Shown: piece by piece, positions 20,600 through 32,586 of the stretch
Layout: each line of letters starts with the position of its first letter
How positions within the stretch are numbered: the stretch's first letter is position 1
Assembly (NCBI RefSeq): GCF_030247185.1
Contig: NC_080572.1
Coordinates: 182,060,866 to 182,124,865 of the forward strand
Direction: 5' to 3'
DNA: 64,000 nucleotides
Origin: Malaya genurostris
Lineage: Eukaryota > Arthropoda > Insecta > Diptera > Culicidae
The notes under the pieces: model-generated
Database searches by the model: none
What the model was told of the DNA's origin: nothing
What the model saw: only the letters and a program-made list of their open reading frames with translations
Translations under genes and position numbers: made by a program

Positions 20600-21643
20600 T
20601 CAATTTCGCTCGATAAACCCGTGGCGAAAAAAGGAAAATTTTAGATTCGCCGTCGTCGTCGAGTCGCGGTCGCGTTTCGAAATTTTCTGTATGTTGCGAT
20701 AGATCGTCGAAGAAGTGTGAACACACAACGGATAGTGCTCGCGGAAAGACGTTTTTTTCGGATGAAAACGCACTCTAGAGTGGTTGAAAAGTGTTGTCCG
20801 TGCAGGCAGGGAAGCAGTACGTATCGCGTTTGGTGTTTTTCTTACATGAGCAGTGCGATTAGGAGGATTAAAGTTGGATTTTATCTACTCAGCCTCCATT
20901 AGCGAAGGAGTTTTCTTACTGACATTTTTTTTCGCTCACCCTCCCTCTCGCATTCACACTGCTGCAGGCTGGGAGTGTGTTGGTGTGAGTGTAGTGAATC
21001 GGATTATTTTTCTCGCTGAACTCGCACGGTGGTAGTAGTTGCGTCAGTTTGCATCGCATCAGTAGCGACAGCGGGACCACCTCCTCGCGTGTCACGCTTT
21101 CCCACGCCGACTGTTTTTATGCGTGCGTGTGTGTGTATTTTACCTCGTTCAGTGTTGCGTATCGCGATCGCGCGTTTCATTCAAAAACTGCATACATTCG
21201 TTGATTGATGCGTGTCAGTGTTGGTGTCGGAGAGGATATAGTGTTTGTAGTTTGTGTCGTTTTCTCTTTCATACGTCCGGGACAGAGGAAGAGCGCAGTA
21301 ATCAGCAATCCATCGCTCATCAATCGAAACAGTGCGGTATCCCGTTTCCCTTCGTCCTTCGTCATTTCGCCGACCGTTTCTCGCGCGCAGTTCCCTTTTT
21401 GGCGACTCATCATCACCGTCATCCCCTTGTGCCGTCCTCTGCGCTCCGCACGGGAACAGCTAATTGACTTTTGAAAACGCCTCAGCAACGTCACACAGGA
21501 TCGATCGGCAGTGTGGGGAGTGACGGCGAATTGAACTGAGTACCGACAGGGTACAGAAGTAATCTAACAAAACAAGAAAAGGATTCTATTTTCTTTGGAC
21601 GCTGATGACTTGCGCAAGGATTGAATTCCAGCAAGTTCCGTAG
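20600..21643 (+). other. Putative noncoding first exon of the BTB gene
   Basis: This kilobase is clearly richer in GC and CG than its surroundings, has no long protein-like frame, and ends in CCGTAG|GTAAGTG, a perfect splice donor at 21644. Long GC-rich leader exons with a very long first intron are common in insect BTB transcription-factor genes. The BTB coding region at 55836 begins only 76 bases inside its exon, so a separate upstream leader exon is required. The transcription start is not defined; several short upstream ORFs occur, for example near 21123 and 21205. It could instead belong to a different, unseen + strand gene. Confidence 0.5.
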
Positions 21644-23503
21644 GTAAGTGTTTGCTGGTGTTTAGTGCCCTCTCACATTCGTCCCGTTTGCCACAGAACA
21701 AACGATGCAAATTTGTGCATTCAGGTAGTGTCTGGATCTGATATTAGAAGGCAAACACGCAAAAGGGACGCATTTATCCTACATCCCAGCGTAGCGGGTA
21801 AAGTTTTCGTCTTGTCAGCATAAAATCAAAACAATCATTTTGAAGACCGCTACCATTCGAAAATGTGTGTGATTTCTTGAGCGATACACCAATACAGCTT
21901 TGTGGTTGAACATCAGAAAAGGGCACTTCAATGGAATGCATACATTATTTTTGCCGAATGAAACATGGTTGTAAGATGTCTGCAAGCATCGATGGGAAAT
22001 GTATGGCAAATTGCGCATATCGCAGACTGCATCGGAAAAAGAGGAATAATTTATCATCATAAAGGAATCGTGGAATAAGTCTAAAGAAATAATTGTAAAA
22101 TTAAAGAATAGTTAAAACTAATACTTTAAAACATTGCCACAGAAAATAATAAATTTATTTGCCGGACGATTTTGGGAATAAGTGGTGATAAGATTTTTCA
22201 TTAACATGTGCAGTGCATCAAAGATCAGGACAGTCAAACTACAATTCATCGATTCATCGGTACGCCAGCAAGCCGAAACTTGTTTCGTTCGGAACGTCAG
22301 TTTAGACATTGCACAGCAAAAAGTGCATCAGTTTTATGTCTGTAGTGGTTGGTATTGAACTGCTGAATTTCGCTAAACTGCTAACGCATGGATAAGTCGA
22401 AAAATAAACCGTAATAATAAACAGACGTGGTTATATGCACTTTGCATTAACTTTGGGGTAATTTCTAATCCATCCAATTACCACAATCTGTGCGGCCATC
22501 AAACCGAATCTTGTTTCATCCAAGTTTCATCAATTCAGACTTTGCACTTAGGTGCAATAGTAAAAGGTGCTTATCAAATAGCATTCACTTTACGTCTGCT
22601 AAGTGGCCTTATACCGAATATATTCAATCTTGATAGTAGTTCAATATAAACTGCTAACGCACTGATGAGTCAAATACGAAAAAAACAATCAGTTGCTTGT
22701 TTTTCTCTACACAAAGTTTCGATTTTTGTGTGTTCGATGTTCGAAGAACATAAAACACGCCAAACAGGACTTCAGGTTCAATCATTGCAGTGTAACAGTG
22801 TAATCACTGCTTGTTTCTAATTCAGGAACGCATCTAAATGTGTGTAATTATAATTCAAGTGTTTTGTGTCTCATCCGAGATAGTCGGCATAATATACCGC
22901 TTACCGGAATAAAACAGACTTTGAACAGTGAAGAATAAAACAAGGGCAGATGTAAAGAAAGAATAAACCGACACCATCGCTACATTGACAAAAAACAACC
23001 GTTATTGACTTCAAACAGTGGAAAATTCGGCCTTCGGTTCAACAAATTGCAGTGTTGTCTGTGAGATTCAACCGAAAAAAAGTAATAGTGCAATCTACAT
23101 TCTATTTTCCTCCGAGTGCGGGACTGGTAAATTCTTGGTAAACACTATGTTGAACATGAAAACGTTAAAAAAAACATATCAGTGTGTACGTGTAGGATCT
23201 TACCGTATAAGTGCGTGTGCATGGTCTTACCCCAATCGTTTTCAAGGATTATGCAAGGATGGTTTTTTGTCGTATCAAAGTAACTCTTCACACGATTCAA
23301 TCAGTGCCGGATATCTCTCGATGACCTGTCTAAGAATCGAAGGGGGGCCATGAAATACTCAAAGTATGAAGTGGAGCGAAGAAATCTAGAAAAAATCTCT
23401 AGAAAGCTTCTGTCAAATTATCGGCAATCACCAACACTTTCCTTTGAAAAGGAAGTGCGGAAGTTTATTCGATTTCAGAATACTTGATTGTTTATTTATC
23501 GTA

Positions 23504-24770
23504 CACTCAGAAAAATCCTCTCTTCAGTGCTACGTGAAAACGTATGTGATTTTTATCCATATAACTTTTCTTGTAATACTTATGTGAAGTATAGGTGGCA
23601 CAGAATGAACTTATGAACTCATAGTCCACATTTGTATCACGTAATCCCTACGTGTCTTTTTTCGTAGATTCTATAGAATTATTTTGCGAAATTTTAAATA
23701 TTACTGTAAAACTACTTTCACCTGAACTTACTTTTTATCAGAATTTTACGTAATAGTCACATTATTTTCATGTAATTTAAAATTGTTACTTTGTTCTATA
23801 TGGAATCTTAATAATCATATGAGTATTAAAAACTAATAAATCACATAGACTTTATTAGACATAATATTGCGATAAAATTTCTTTCGCACGCAAATATTCT
23901 AAAACTTATATTTTGAAATGACATAAAATTTCATTTCTATTGAATCTCTGATGAAAAATATCCGAATTACAGATCGCATTGTTCTAAATGTATGATCTGA
24001 TCCTTTCTTAAGAGCAGCTAAACTGAAGCAGATATTGTTCCCTTTAAGGAATGCATTCAGCTGCAACTAGTAGTTCAAGAAGGTTATGTATGTGCTTTCG
24101 TTAATACATTGTTAGAATTATTTCAAATTGGTATCATTCTTCGATGTACAGTTTCCGTAGAAGATTGATGTGCTGGAACATAATCTAGGGGATTTTTATT
24201 TTCAACTGTAGAAAAGAGAAATTGAATTGTGTTTCAGTTTCATATATTTTGGTACACAGAATTGGCGTGATTCCGATTTGTCATGCAAATAAGTTGTTGA
24301 GGGTTGGTTTCGTAGAGTCATTTAGTAAACTAAATAACATTTGCTTATAACCTATACTTCTGCTAGATACTAATATTAGATCTGAAAGTATAATTGAAAT
24401 CAGCTAGACTTAATAAAAGTTGATTAAACTAATTAGCAATTATTTACAGTGAAAACACTGTGATAAATACCGTAGAAGGATCATAAAAGGATTTCGTCTA
24501 TGAAGTTTTTTCTAGGTTTTTCAACAGACGTCATATTGCGTTTGCATCTGAGTACAAAATGAACATATGGGTGACATAATGAATTCAAGTAACTACGTGA
24601 CACATAAGAAATAAGTGACAACAGTAGTTATTCTGACATACGATCCATTTTATATTCAATCATGATCCGATGGTTGTAAGGAACATCATGTAAACTCGGA
24701 TGATGGATGAACCATTTTTGGAATCTACGTGATTTTTTACATAAAATTAACGTGCGGATTTTTTTGAGTG
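23504..24770. mobile_element. TA-flanked MITE-like element, 1267 bp
   Basis: The termini are CACTCAGAAAAATCC and GGATTTTTTTGAGTG, inverted with one mismatch, and each is flanked by TA (23502-23503 and 24771-24772). CTACGTGA/TCACGTAG motifs recur near both ends. No ORF is present. A TA duplication fits Tc1/mariner-type or other TA-targeting MITEs. Confidence 0.65.
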
Positions 24771-24772
24771 TA

Positions 24773-24988
24773 GTTTGGTAGCTCTGGTCGACCAATGATT
24801 GTTCGAGATTTTGACTGCCATCAAACTCGTTATATCCCAAGACATCATATTAACAAGAATTGGCAACATGCTTTTTTGCGAGCATGGGGCCCTCAGGCGA
24901 GTCCGCACCGAATCTCGTACATAGAAACACGTGGGCTAAAAGTGCCGGGCCAAACAAAGAGAACACGATTTTTAGTTCAAAATTAACT
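24773..24988. repeat. Dispersed repeat next to mariner 3' flank
   Basis: About 24863-24925 (ATGCTTTTTTGCGAGCATGG) is the reverse complement of 20326-20378 upstream of exon 1. The rest up to 24988 is the 3' flank of the mariner remnant and holds no gene. Confidence 0.45.
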
Positions 24989-26324
24989 TTATTTATCAAC
25001 GTAATCCCCATCAACAGCAACGCAATCATTCCAGCGCCGCACTAACATTTCAATACCACTTTTGTAGATTTATCTTTTGCCTTAATAAAATAGGTCTCAG
25101 TTTCAGCGATAACCTCGTCGTGGCAGGTCTGCGAACAGCCAGTATTCGCTGGGAGCCTGATTCGGCGAATATTGTGAATGTGGGAACAATTCGAAGTTTT
25201 CAATTCATATAGTTTTGTCATTGTTTTGATTGACTTGTGACACGGTGCGTTATCTTGATGAAACAAAATATATTAACGCTATACAATATTCACTGTTAAG
25301 GTAGCGATTCGCCGTGGTCAGGTCGAAGCGAGACAACTCACTGCTTCCTCTTGCTTTGTCGCCGAAATTTCACCCTAAATTGCAAATTTCTACAATACTA
25401 AGCCGATTCACGAAAAATCAAAAACATACGATTGTAGGTAAATGATTTTACTATGCATTTGGCGAAAAATATTAGTTAGAAAGCTTTTCTTTCGCGAGAT
25501 TTCGTGCGAGTTTTGTTAAACATTTTGTTTTCTTTTTTCCTTTTCTCGCTATAAACAACTCGCATATGTAGGGATGTGCTACGCTTTCAACAAAGCGTCA
25601 AAGCTAGTAGCGATGAAAATCATTACTGATTTCTGGTTCTACTGAAACATGAATAGACATTATTTTACAAAGTAGTAACACTTACTTACATTTTCTACTC
25701 ATCTATATTCAACGTTTACGCAGAGAGAACAAACAACGAAAACAAAAGAAATGTTGTTGGCGTCTACCGCATGTGACATTTTGCACACCCCAATGCATGC
25801 GTGGACATTGTGTGCGTGCGAAAAAATAAGGAAAAACTCATTTATTTTTATAACTCGCACGAAATCTTTCGATAAAAACGTTTATCAGGCACAATTTATA
25901 TACGAATCGATAGAAAAATTATTTATCTAGAATCGTATGTTCTTGGAATTTCCGTTTTCTTCCCCGTTTTCTCACAATTTTGGGTAAAGTGCATGAAACC
26001 CCGGGATAGGCAGCGAACTCCCGTGACCACGGCGAAGCGCTACCTTAATGGTATTTCTTTTATCAAGATGGTCGATAAATATTACACCACGCACAACCCT
26101 AAAATACCGAGTCCATAACCCTTTCAGCCGATTGCTTTCGGGTGCTTTGGACGAGGTTTACCAGTGGCTGTCCACTTAGATGACGATTGTTTTGATTCCT
26201 GAGTGAAGTGATGAATCCATGTTTCATCCATTGTCACATATCGACGAAAAAATTCCGATTTGTTACGTATAAACAAGGCCAAACACTGCTCAGAATCATC
26301 AACACGTTCTCGTTTTTGTGTCAA
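24989..26324 (-). pseudogene. mariner transposase remnant, interrupted
   Basis: Mariner transposase cuts and pastes its element at TA sites with a D,D34D triad. On the minus strand the N-proximal part (26324-26049) reads RVDDSEQCLALF, then FFRRYVTMDETWIHHF, which holds the first catalytic Asp, then GVIFIDHLDKRNT. After a 745-bp insertion it resumes at 25295 with NSEYC and FHQDNAPCHKSIKTM (second Asp), and ends in another frame with RRWNDCVAVDGDYVDK and a stop at 24989-24991. The N-terminal DNA-binding domain is absent, and frameshifts and substitutions are present. It is long dead. Confidence 0.85.
25300..26044. mobile_element. TTAA-flanked MITE, 745 bp, inside mariner
   Basis: The TIRs GGTAGCGATTCGCCGTGG and its near-perfect complement (21 bp, one mismatch) are flanked by TTAA at 25296-25299 and 26045-26048. 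Removing the element and one TTAA restores the mariner frame across the join, so TTAA is the true target duplication. This fits a piggyBac-type MITE. No transposase is encoded. Confidence 0.8.
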
Positions 26325-26755
26325 CAGTGAGCAAACGCGGCACCTGGTTCCGGAGACATAATGGTATAAGTGACGTAATCGACAAAACGTGTTGTTTTTT
26401 TTTACCGCGCATGTTTTTCGGAGATGGCTTAACCGATTTTAACAAGTCTAGACCTGTTCGAAAGCTATTGTTAGACCATTGATCAAGTTTGAAGGTCAAA
26501 TGGCTGTGGCTTGTGGTTCTGGAAATATAATGATATAAGTGACGTAACCGACAAAACCCGTTGTTGTTTTACCGCGCAAGTTTCTCGGAGATGGCAGAAC
26601 CGATTTTAACAAACTAAGGCTCGTTTGAAGGCTACTATTGGGCCATTTATCAAGTTCGAATATCAAATGGCTGTGACTTTTGGCTTCGAAGATAAAATGG
26701 TATGAGTGACGTAACCGACAAAACACGTTGATTTTTATATATATATAAGGGTGCC
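26325..26755. repeat. Tandem repeat, about 150-bp unit, family E type
   Basis: Two full units and part of a third share TTCTCGGAGATGGC, ACCGATTTTAACAA, CAAATGGCTGTG and GTGACGTAACCGACAAAAC. Related units occur at about 45232-45400. The repeat abuts and truncates the mariner 5' part. Its open frames read only repeat sequence. Confidence 0.7.
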
Positions 26756-27235
26756 TATATTTTGGAATCACTTTTAATTTCGTAAAGCGCTAGTACTCAA
26801 AAGTTTAAGCACCTCGAAAAAGTTCTAATGCAAAATTTGAGGTAAATCGGACATGGGTAAGATGTGCTGCCCAGCGGTTAAAGTTTGAAAATTTTCGAAA
26901 AATTACCATAGGGGGGAGGGGAGTACATGAGATTTCCGAAATTAAAAATCTTTTATGATGTCAAACGTCTTGAAATTGCATGAAACGTTGAAAGATTTAG
27001 TGTAATCTCAAAAATTTTTTTTTTGAAAATATCGGCTTCTGGGATTCTCAGAAAGTCAATTTTTTGAAAAAAAAATTATTTTTCAAGATGACATTAAATT
27101 TTGATGATTCAGCGAAATGACCCTTTCTGTGAAATGGCTTTCGGCGAAATGACTTTGATCCGTTTTAAGTATATCTATGACACATTTGTTGCGGGCTATA
27201 GGACTACTTTTTTAGGTTAAGTGTAATTTGCATTA
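26756..27235. other. No gene; contains GCGAAATGA minisatellite trace
   Basis: About 27112-27160 holds three degenerate copies of a GCGAAATGACCCTTTC / GGCGAAATGAC word that is the complement of the minisatellite at 50760-50906. The remainder is AT-rich with poly(A)/poly(T) runs. Confidence 0.4.
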
Positions 27236-27244
27236 GGAAAATTT

Positions 27245-27652
27245 ATGAACATGGACTTAGCGAGGCACCTCTCGCCGATGATCACGCAAATAGGTGAATA
27301 ATTTGTTGCTAATTAGTTACGGTAATTTTGAATTTGTTGCTCACTTTTTTTACTTCGCTAAGTTCATAACAAGTTAGTGAAGCCTCCCTCCCAAACATGC
27401 TTCAAAATAAATCGAAGCCCAGTGGATAATTTGTTGGTAATTTCATCTGAAGTTATCATTCAAAAGAAATCGAAGCTCAGTGAATAGTTTGTTGCTAATT
27501 AGTTACGGTAATTTTGAATTCGTTGCTCAGAACTAAAAAAAAAATAAAAACAATTTAGCAGCAAATTCAAAATTACCGTAACTAATTAGCAACATATTAT
27601 TTGTCTATTTGCGCTATCATCGGCGAGAGCTCCTCGCTAAGTTCATGTTCCT
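27245..27652. mobile_element. Palindromic 408-bp element with 9-bp duplication
   Basis: The arms are about 100 bp (ACTTAGCGAGG, CTCGCCGATGAT, AATTAGTTACGGTAATTTTG and complements) and enclose a divergent middle with a partial third copy of the arm. GGAAAATTT flanks both ends (27236-27244 and 27653-27661), a 9-bp target duplication. No coding capacity. A 9-bp duplication fits MULE-like MITEs. Confidence 0.65.
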
Positions 27653-27661
27653 GGAAAATTT

Positions 27662-29419
27662 CATGTCCGCAATTTTGATGATCTACCGTTGCATCAATTA
27701 AATTTCAGAATACAAAAAAAAGATGAAATACGATTAACTTTTATGTTTCACCTTCAGATTGCTTACTCTTGTTATGACACAACGTAGCTAATTAGTATCA
27801 AAATGACGATGAAAAAATTCTTATTTCTATCTCAAGCGCATTTTTTAATTTTGAAAAAAAAAACTCAAAGTCGTAAATAAAATTTTTGATTTTTGAATTC
27901 ATTTTCACACCGCGATCTTAACTGTAACTTTGCTATCAATAAACTGTCAAAGCTAGGATTCGATCAGTGGCGCGACATGTGTCGACAAGTTAAGCCCGTA
28001 TTTGAGCGAGTTGCGCTGTGGTACACTCCGCGTGTGCGGGTCGTGATTGAAAAATTCACTGCTCCGAAAGTATTAATCTTTCCACTCTGAAACTTTGCCA
28101 AGATTGAGTTAAACCCCTAGGGTTTTTTTTTAACTAAAAAAAAGAGAAAAAATCAGACCCAAGCTTGAATTTTTTTATTTGTTTATAAATTCTTTCATTA
28201 AATTAACTTTAAAGGTCGTTTCATGGAATCGCTTATTTGAAAGCTAAGGAAAAGACGCACATTTCATGTTTTAGACGAATTTTTGTATCTGTATTAGATT
28301 TTACAGTATAGGCTGTTGAAAAATGGCTCTTTTTTGAAAACGCGAAACTTAAAAAAATCATATCTCGAAAATTCTACGTATCATATTGAAATAAAAAAAT
28401 ACGTGTCGAATATTTTCGAGTTCTTAACCGAGAAAAAAACAGATGAAAAAATTACAAGGATCAGCCCCATGGGGTTGCTCGAGCTATTGATGTGGAACAA
28501 GGCAACCAAAATTTCAAATGATCGACATTTTCAATTAATTGTCACACTTTTGAATCCGCAAATGCACGAGAGTCTTCTTAGATTGATCTTTATTAGGAAC
28601 CAACACCGAACACGCGAACCCAGAATATAGACTCCATTTGTCGTGATTTGTATTTGTTTTGTATTTTTCAATAGCCCAAATGTATGCAATTATATCTTTG
28701 TACACGCTTGCGATACGGATATCGATATTTAAGCTTCTCTTCGCCAAGCTTGTGTATGCCAGCAGTTATTTTTATAGCGTTTTCCTACCATTACTACCAT
28801 TCTGCGATTTCGGTTGAAGCGATAAACCTTTTCGTATTATCAATCGAGTTCATCTTATTTAAATTAGAAATTAATCTTATGCACTCAAAATTTACCCTGG
28901 GGTCAATTTCTCAGGCGAAATTCATCCGAACTTGCATGACACAAGATCATAGCATACCAATAAAAGCTTCAAATCGTTTTATGGCACTTGTTGTCTTGCT
29001 GTCTAGCAACAACCTACCTCTAGCATGCTACGCGTAGGACTGAAACGTTAGCTATAATTTTGCTTTTATTTATAGATTCGCGTGCTTCCAACAGCTTCGC
29101 GTTTGCATCGATTGACCAATCAGAGCGATGCTTTCACCTTGATATATCGCTTACTCCTTCAAAACCGTCGTCTATGGCAGGGAAATCCGGTATGCCGGAG
29201 ATTTTTTGCAGACAAAATAGGACACTGTTATTTATTAACCAACACTTCAATGATATACTATTAAAATACATGGCTATGAACATTCAAATCAATACGTAGA
29301 AATATTTCCAATCAAATGGTGACATAATATTAATATTTGATACAAAACTGACTGAACTGTAATTGTTCAAAACCTGACCACATTTCTACGTGTATTTTTC
29401 TTGAGTTTCTAGTTTGCAC
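27662..29419. other. AT-rich intronic DNA, nothing recognised
   Basis: Several short open frames occur (for example 28316-28630) but show repetitive lysine/isoleucine composition typical of chance frames in AT-rich DNA. No terminal repeats were noticed. Confidence 0.4.
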
Positions 29420-29500
29420 CCCTATATAGAAAACAAAAATGTGTTCCACATCAAAAGATCTTGAATTCAATAATGAATAACTGAAATACAGGCTTTATCA
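29420..29500 (+). repeat. ITmD37E-type 3' end fragment
   Basis: The words AAAGATCTTGAATTCAATAA and TAACTGAAATACAGGC match the sequence just 3' of the transposase remnant at 46650-47137 (near 47190-47230). It is probably a deleted relative of the same transposon. Confidence 0.5.
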
Positions 29501-30079
29501 TGAAAATTTTCGTGGAAGATGTGTTATTTTGTATGATATCAATCATTATACTTGAGTTCGCCTCGGGCTCCAAAAATGCTCCCTACGGCTCTGCTGTTGT
29601 CATGAATTGCTGATCATATTTCTGATGGTGTGGAGAAAGAATTATGTTGCTGCGTTTAGTGCAATTATCGTAAGTGCAAGTGCAAGTAAGACGAATTCAC
29701 TTGGCATGGCACGACGAAGGCTTCTTCCCTTCACTGGGTGGATTAGAAATAGGTTTTTATATACATAACTGGATTGAAACAACATCAAATTGATTTCAAA
29801 TGATCAAACTTCAAACTCGTCATCCAAGACAGCTTCTTTTTCCCCCCTCTAAACAATAAATTCAGCTACCCAACAGCCAGTTACGATCGGTTGCTCAATG
29901 ATGATTGTGGGTGGCATATGTTTTTTTTCTCTCTTTCGAGCGTTGATTATGACGATCTAGCAGACCTAAATCGAACGATTTTCAACCCCGTTGATCAAAG
30001 CTACTCCACAAGCTATACCTACTAGTGGTGTATAGGTGGGTATCGATTTTAGTTGCACTTAACCGGCCGGGGCTCGGAT
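29501..30079. other. Intronic DNA, nothing recognised
   Basis: No ORF or repeat of note was found in this stretch. Confidence 0.35.
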
Positions 30080-31130
30080 CGGTTCGGTTCGCTCGCACCA
30101 TCCTCCACTACTGGCACGAAGCAAGATAAGAAGTATAACAATCAAAATAATTAGTGAGAGGTAAAACCTGTGCAGTGAAGCGCGCCTCCCGTCCCATGGA
30201 AACACTGACACACCGAGGCACTGCAGCGGCACACGATGGAAAACAACCGAGAGAGATGCTCTTCATCCATCGATCGTTCGGGATTCCGTGCATCCTTGGG
30301 TGTGCTGTAGTGCGAAGAAGCAAGGCAAAGACAAAAACGGAAAACCAAACGCGCTCGGATTGAAACCCGGGACTGCTGCGGTTGCCGTGGCCGCTCGGTG
30401 CTGGGGTTGGGTGCGCGTGGAAAGCAATAACATAAGACGCGCGTCTCGACGCGGTTCGATAAAGGAAAAGCGTATACACACATCTAGTTTTTTGTTGTTG
30501 TTGTTTTATTGAAAAAAGGGTGGGGTGGAACGATGCTGCCGCTGCCGTTCGCCGCTGTTGCCTGCTCCTGGTTCGCAGAGGGAGTGGAATGTGGGAATAA
30601 TAATAACAACTGAAAAGGTGTAAAAGAAAGCGTCGTCGTCGATCCTTGCAACTTTTGCCCTTTTTCTTTGCTGCTTTCGTAGCAGGTTGGCATTCGATTT
30701 ACGGCACTAATAGGTTGACTGCGCTGGACAGCCAGTGCCTCCATGGGTGACCCGAAATGTGTGGATGGAGCGGGGCGTGGCGGGGGGTCGGAGAGAACAA
30801 CGGAAAGGGTTATACGAACGTGAACGTAACTCTGAGAGGGGAGCAAACCGAAGAAGGGAGACAGAGACTGAGACGCGACGCAGTGCTCGCTGCTCCAATG
30901 GATTCGGGAGAAACACGGTCGCTGCCAAAGAATTGCCGTCAATGCTGGGCTGCTAAAGTGAAGAGTGTCCGTCTATCAAACAGAGTTTCGCGCAATGACG
31001 ACATCGGAGTGTTTGTGTTCGTGGCGAACAGAACGAGCGCGCACAGGCCAACGCTATGCCGTTCGCGTTTGTGGTTGTCCTAATGCCAGTTGTGCCAGTT
31101 GGTTGTAGTCGTGACGGAACGGGCGTTCGG
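30080..31130. promoter_or_regulatory. GC-rich island in the intron, possible alternative promoter
   Basis: About 1 kb of GC- and CG-rich sequence (CGGCCGGGGCTCGG, CGGTTGCCGTGGCCGC, GCGGGGCGTGGCGGGG) stands out sharply in the AT-rich intron and matches no repeat elsewhere in the window. Overlapping open frames exist on both strands, but none resembles a known protein and their codon pattern is not consistent. Its composition is like that of the putative first exon at 20600-21643. It could be an alternative first exon, an enhancer, or a conserved noncoding RNA; the sequence does not decide. Confidence 0.35.
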
Positions 31131-32305
31131 GATACCGTGTGAGAAATCTATTACTGGAAAAGTTTCCAGATTGCCAGTCACTAGGGTTGCTATAAACAAT
31201 CATTTCGTCGATAGTTTGGGGTCAGCTGTTTACGTTTTCTGAGCTCACTCGGTTGGCATTCCCGGAGTTTTACATTTTTACGGGTTATTATTTCGAAGGT
31301 GAGAAAAATTCCCACTCGCTAGCAGAAGAATGTTCGATGATAGTCCTCTGTCTTACTGGCTTGTTAGTGGGCCGTAGCTACGTCAAACTATGTGAAAGGG
31401 AAAAGTTGAACGTTGGATCGGACATTAACTGGAAATGAGCAGTTGAAAGTCGGGATCGTTTTTAGCAATTGTTTACACTAGTCTAACGATATCTGTATAT
31501 TTGATGTTCTAAAACCGTTTGAGCTGTGTTTCAAATCGAACCGAGATATCTTTAGCTAGGTGTGTGCCAGTTTCCTTCGGTTGAGATCAATCTATTACTT
31601 TTCTAAAAAAGATAATAGGAATGGCTCGTGTCTAGCCATATTTTTATCTACAGTCGCATGTTTGTGTTCATTTTCTGTTCATATGGATCGCACATGCGAC
31701 CATGGGCAATCTACGAAGCGATATTGGAATGTAACTCTCGACTTTCGTCATCACTCGATGTCCCTTAAAATGAGCTTCGGGAATTTGATAGAACCCATTC
31801 TCTCGTTTATCTCCTACTCAAAGGTTCACTGATATGGAAAATACCAGCTGCCAAGGCTACTTTCAATTCGATAGACCTTGACATTCTTCATGCTAAGTTA
31901 TCCAAGCAAAAAGGTGTCGAAATGTAACAAAACGTTCACTCTAAAATCCAGACACTACTTTGCGAGCTATCGACGCAGACAAATCAACACAATTGCGGTG
32001 TAAATTTAGTCTGTCTCTTCACCAATACACAGACAAATGAAAAACATGTACAACGTTTTGAGCTTGAGCTTGAGCAGTCGCCCCTGGTAGCTACTCCGTT
32101 ACTGATCGGGATTAGCTGATATTGCACAGAGAAATTCTGGAAGATCAATCCTGGGAATGGCAAACCAACCTTCAATGTGCAACTTCTGATAATCCCATAG
32201 TTCATTTATCAGTACCGGTGCCAGTCAGGTCCGATTGTAGGTCCACTTAGGGATAGAAAAGAATGTTAGTCCAACACTTATTGTTACTAGAGGCCGCATA
32301 TACTA
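31131..32305. other. Intronic DNA, nothing recognised
   Basis: The composition returns to AT-rich. Only short, unsupported open frames are seen. Confidence 0.35.
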
Positions 32306-32586
32306 CCCAGGTAACCAGTAAGCACTAATAATGGCATTAAACTTGCCTTTTATGAGCACCAAAAATGCTTAAAGCTCTATATCTGCAATCTGAAAGCTCA
32401 TCTGTTGTAAACCAATCAGAATTCAGCTTTCAGAATGCACACCAGCCATATATAAGCATTATCTATGAGTAGCCGTATATTTTGCCAAAGTCGATCTTAA
32501 TTCAGTCTCAAGTGCGATTGAAATGCCAACTAGCGATTATTTGCTGTCATATTGTGGCATTAGTATGTGCTTCTTGGTTATCGGGG
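32306..32586. mobile_element. Short TIR MITE, about 281 bp
   Basis: The ends CCCAGGTAACCAGTAAGCAC and the complement of CCCCGATAACCAAGAAGCAC form an imperfect inverted repeat that continues for about 30 bp (AATGCCA). TACT flanks both sides (32301-32304 and 32587-32590). There is no ORF. Confidence 0.55.

Noticed and set aside
21123..21494. Frames of 85-115 codons in the putative first exon
   Set aside because: They overlap on both strands without a domain; long leader exons of insect genes often contain such frames.
28316..28630. 104-codon frame rich in Lys/Ile
   Set aside because: Composition and context (AT-rich intron, no splice signals) suggest chance.
30108..31083. Several frames of 70-150 codons in the GC-rich island
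   Set aside because: Frames overlap on both strands, have no family resemblance and are expected in stop-poor GC-rich DNA.
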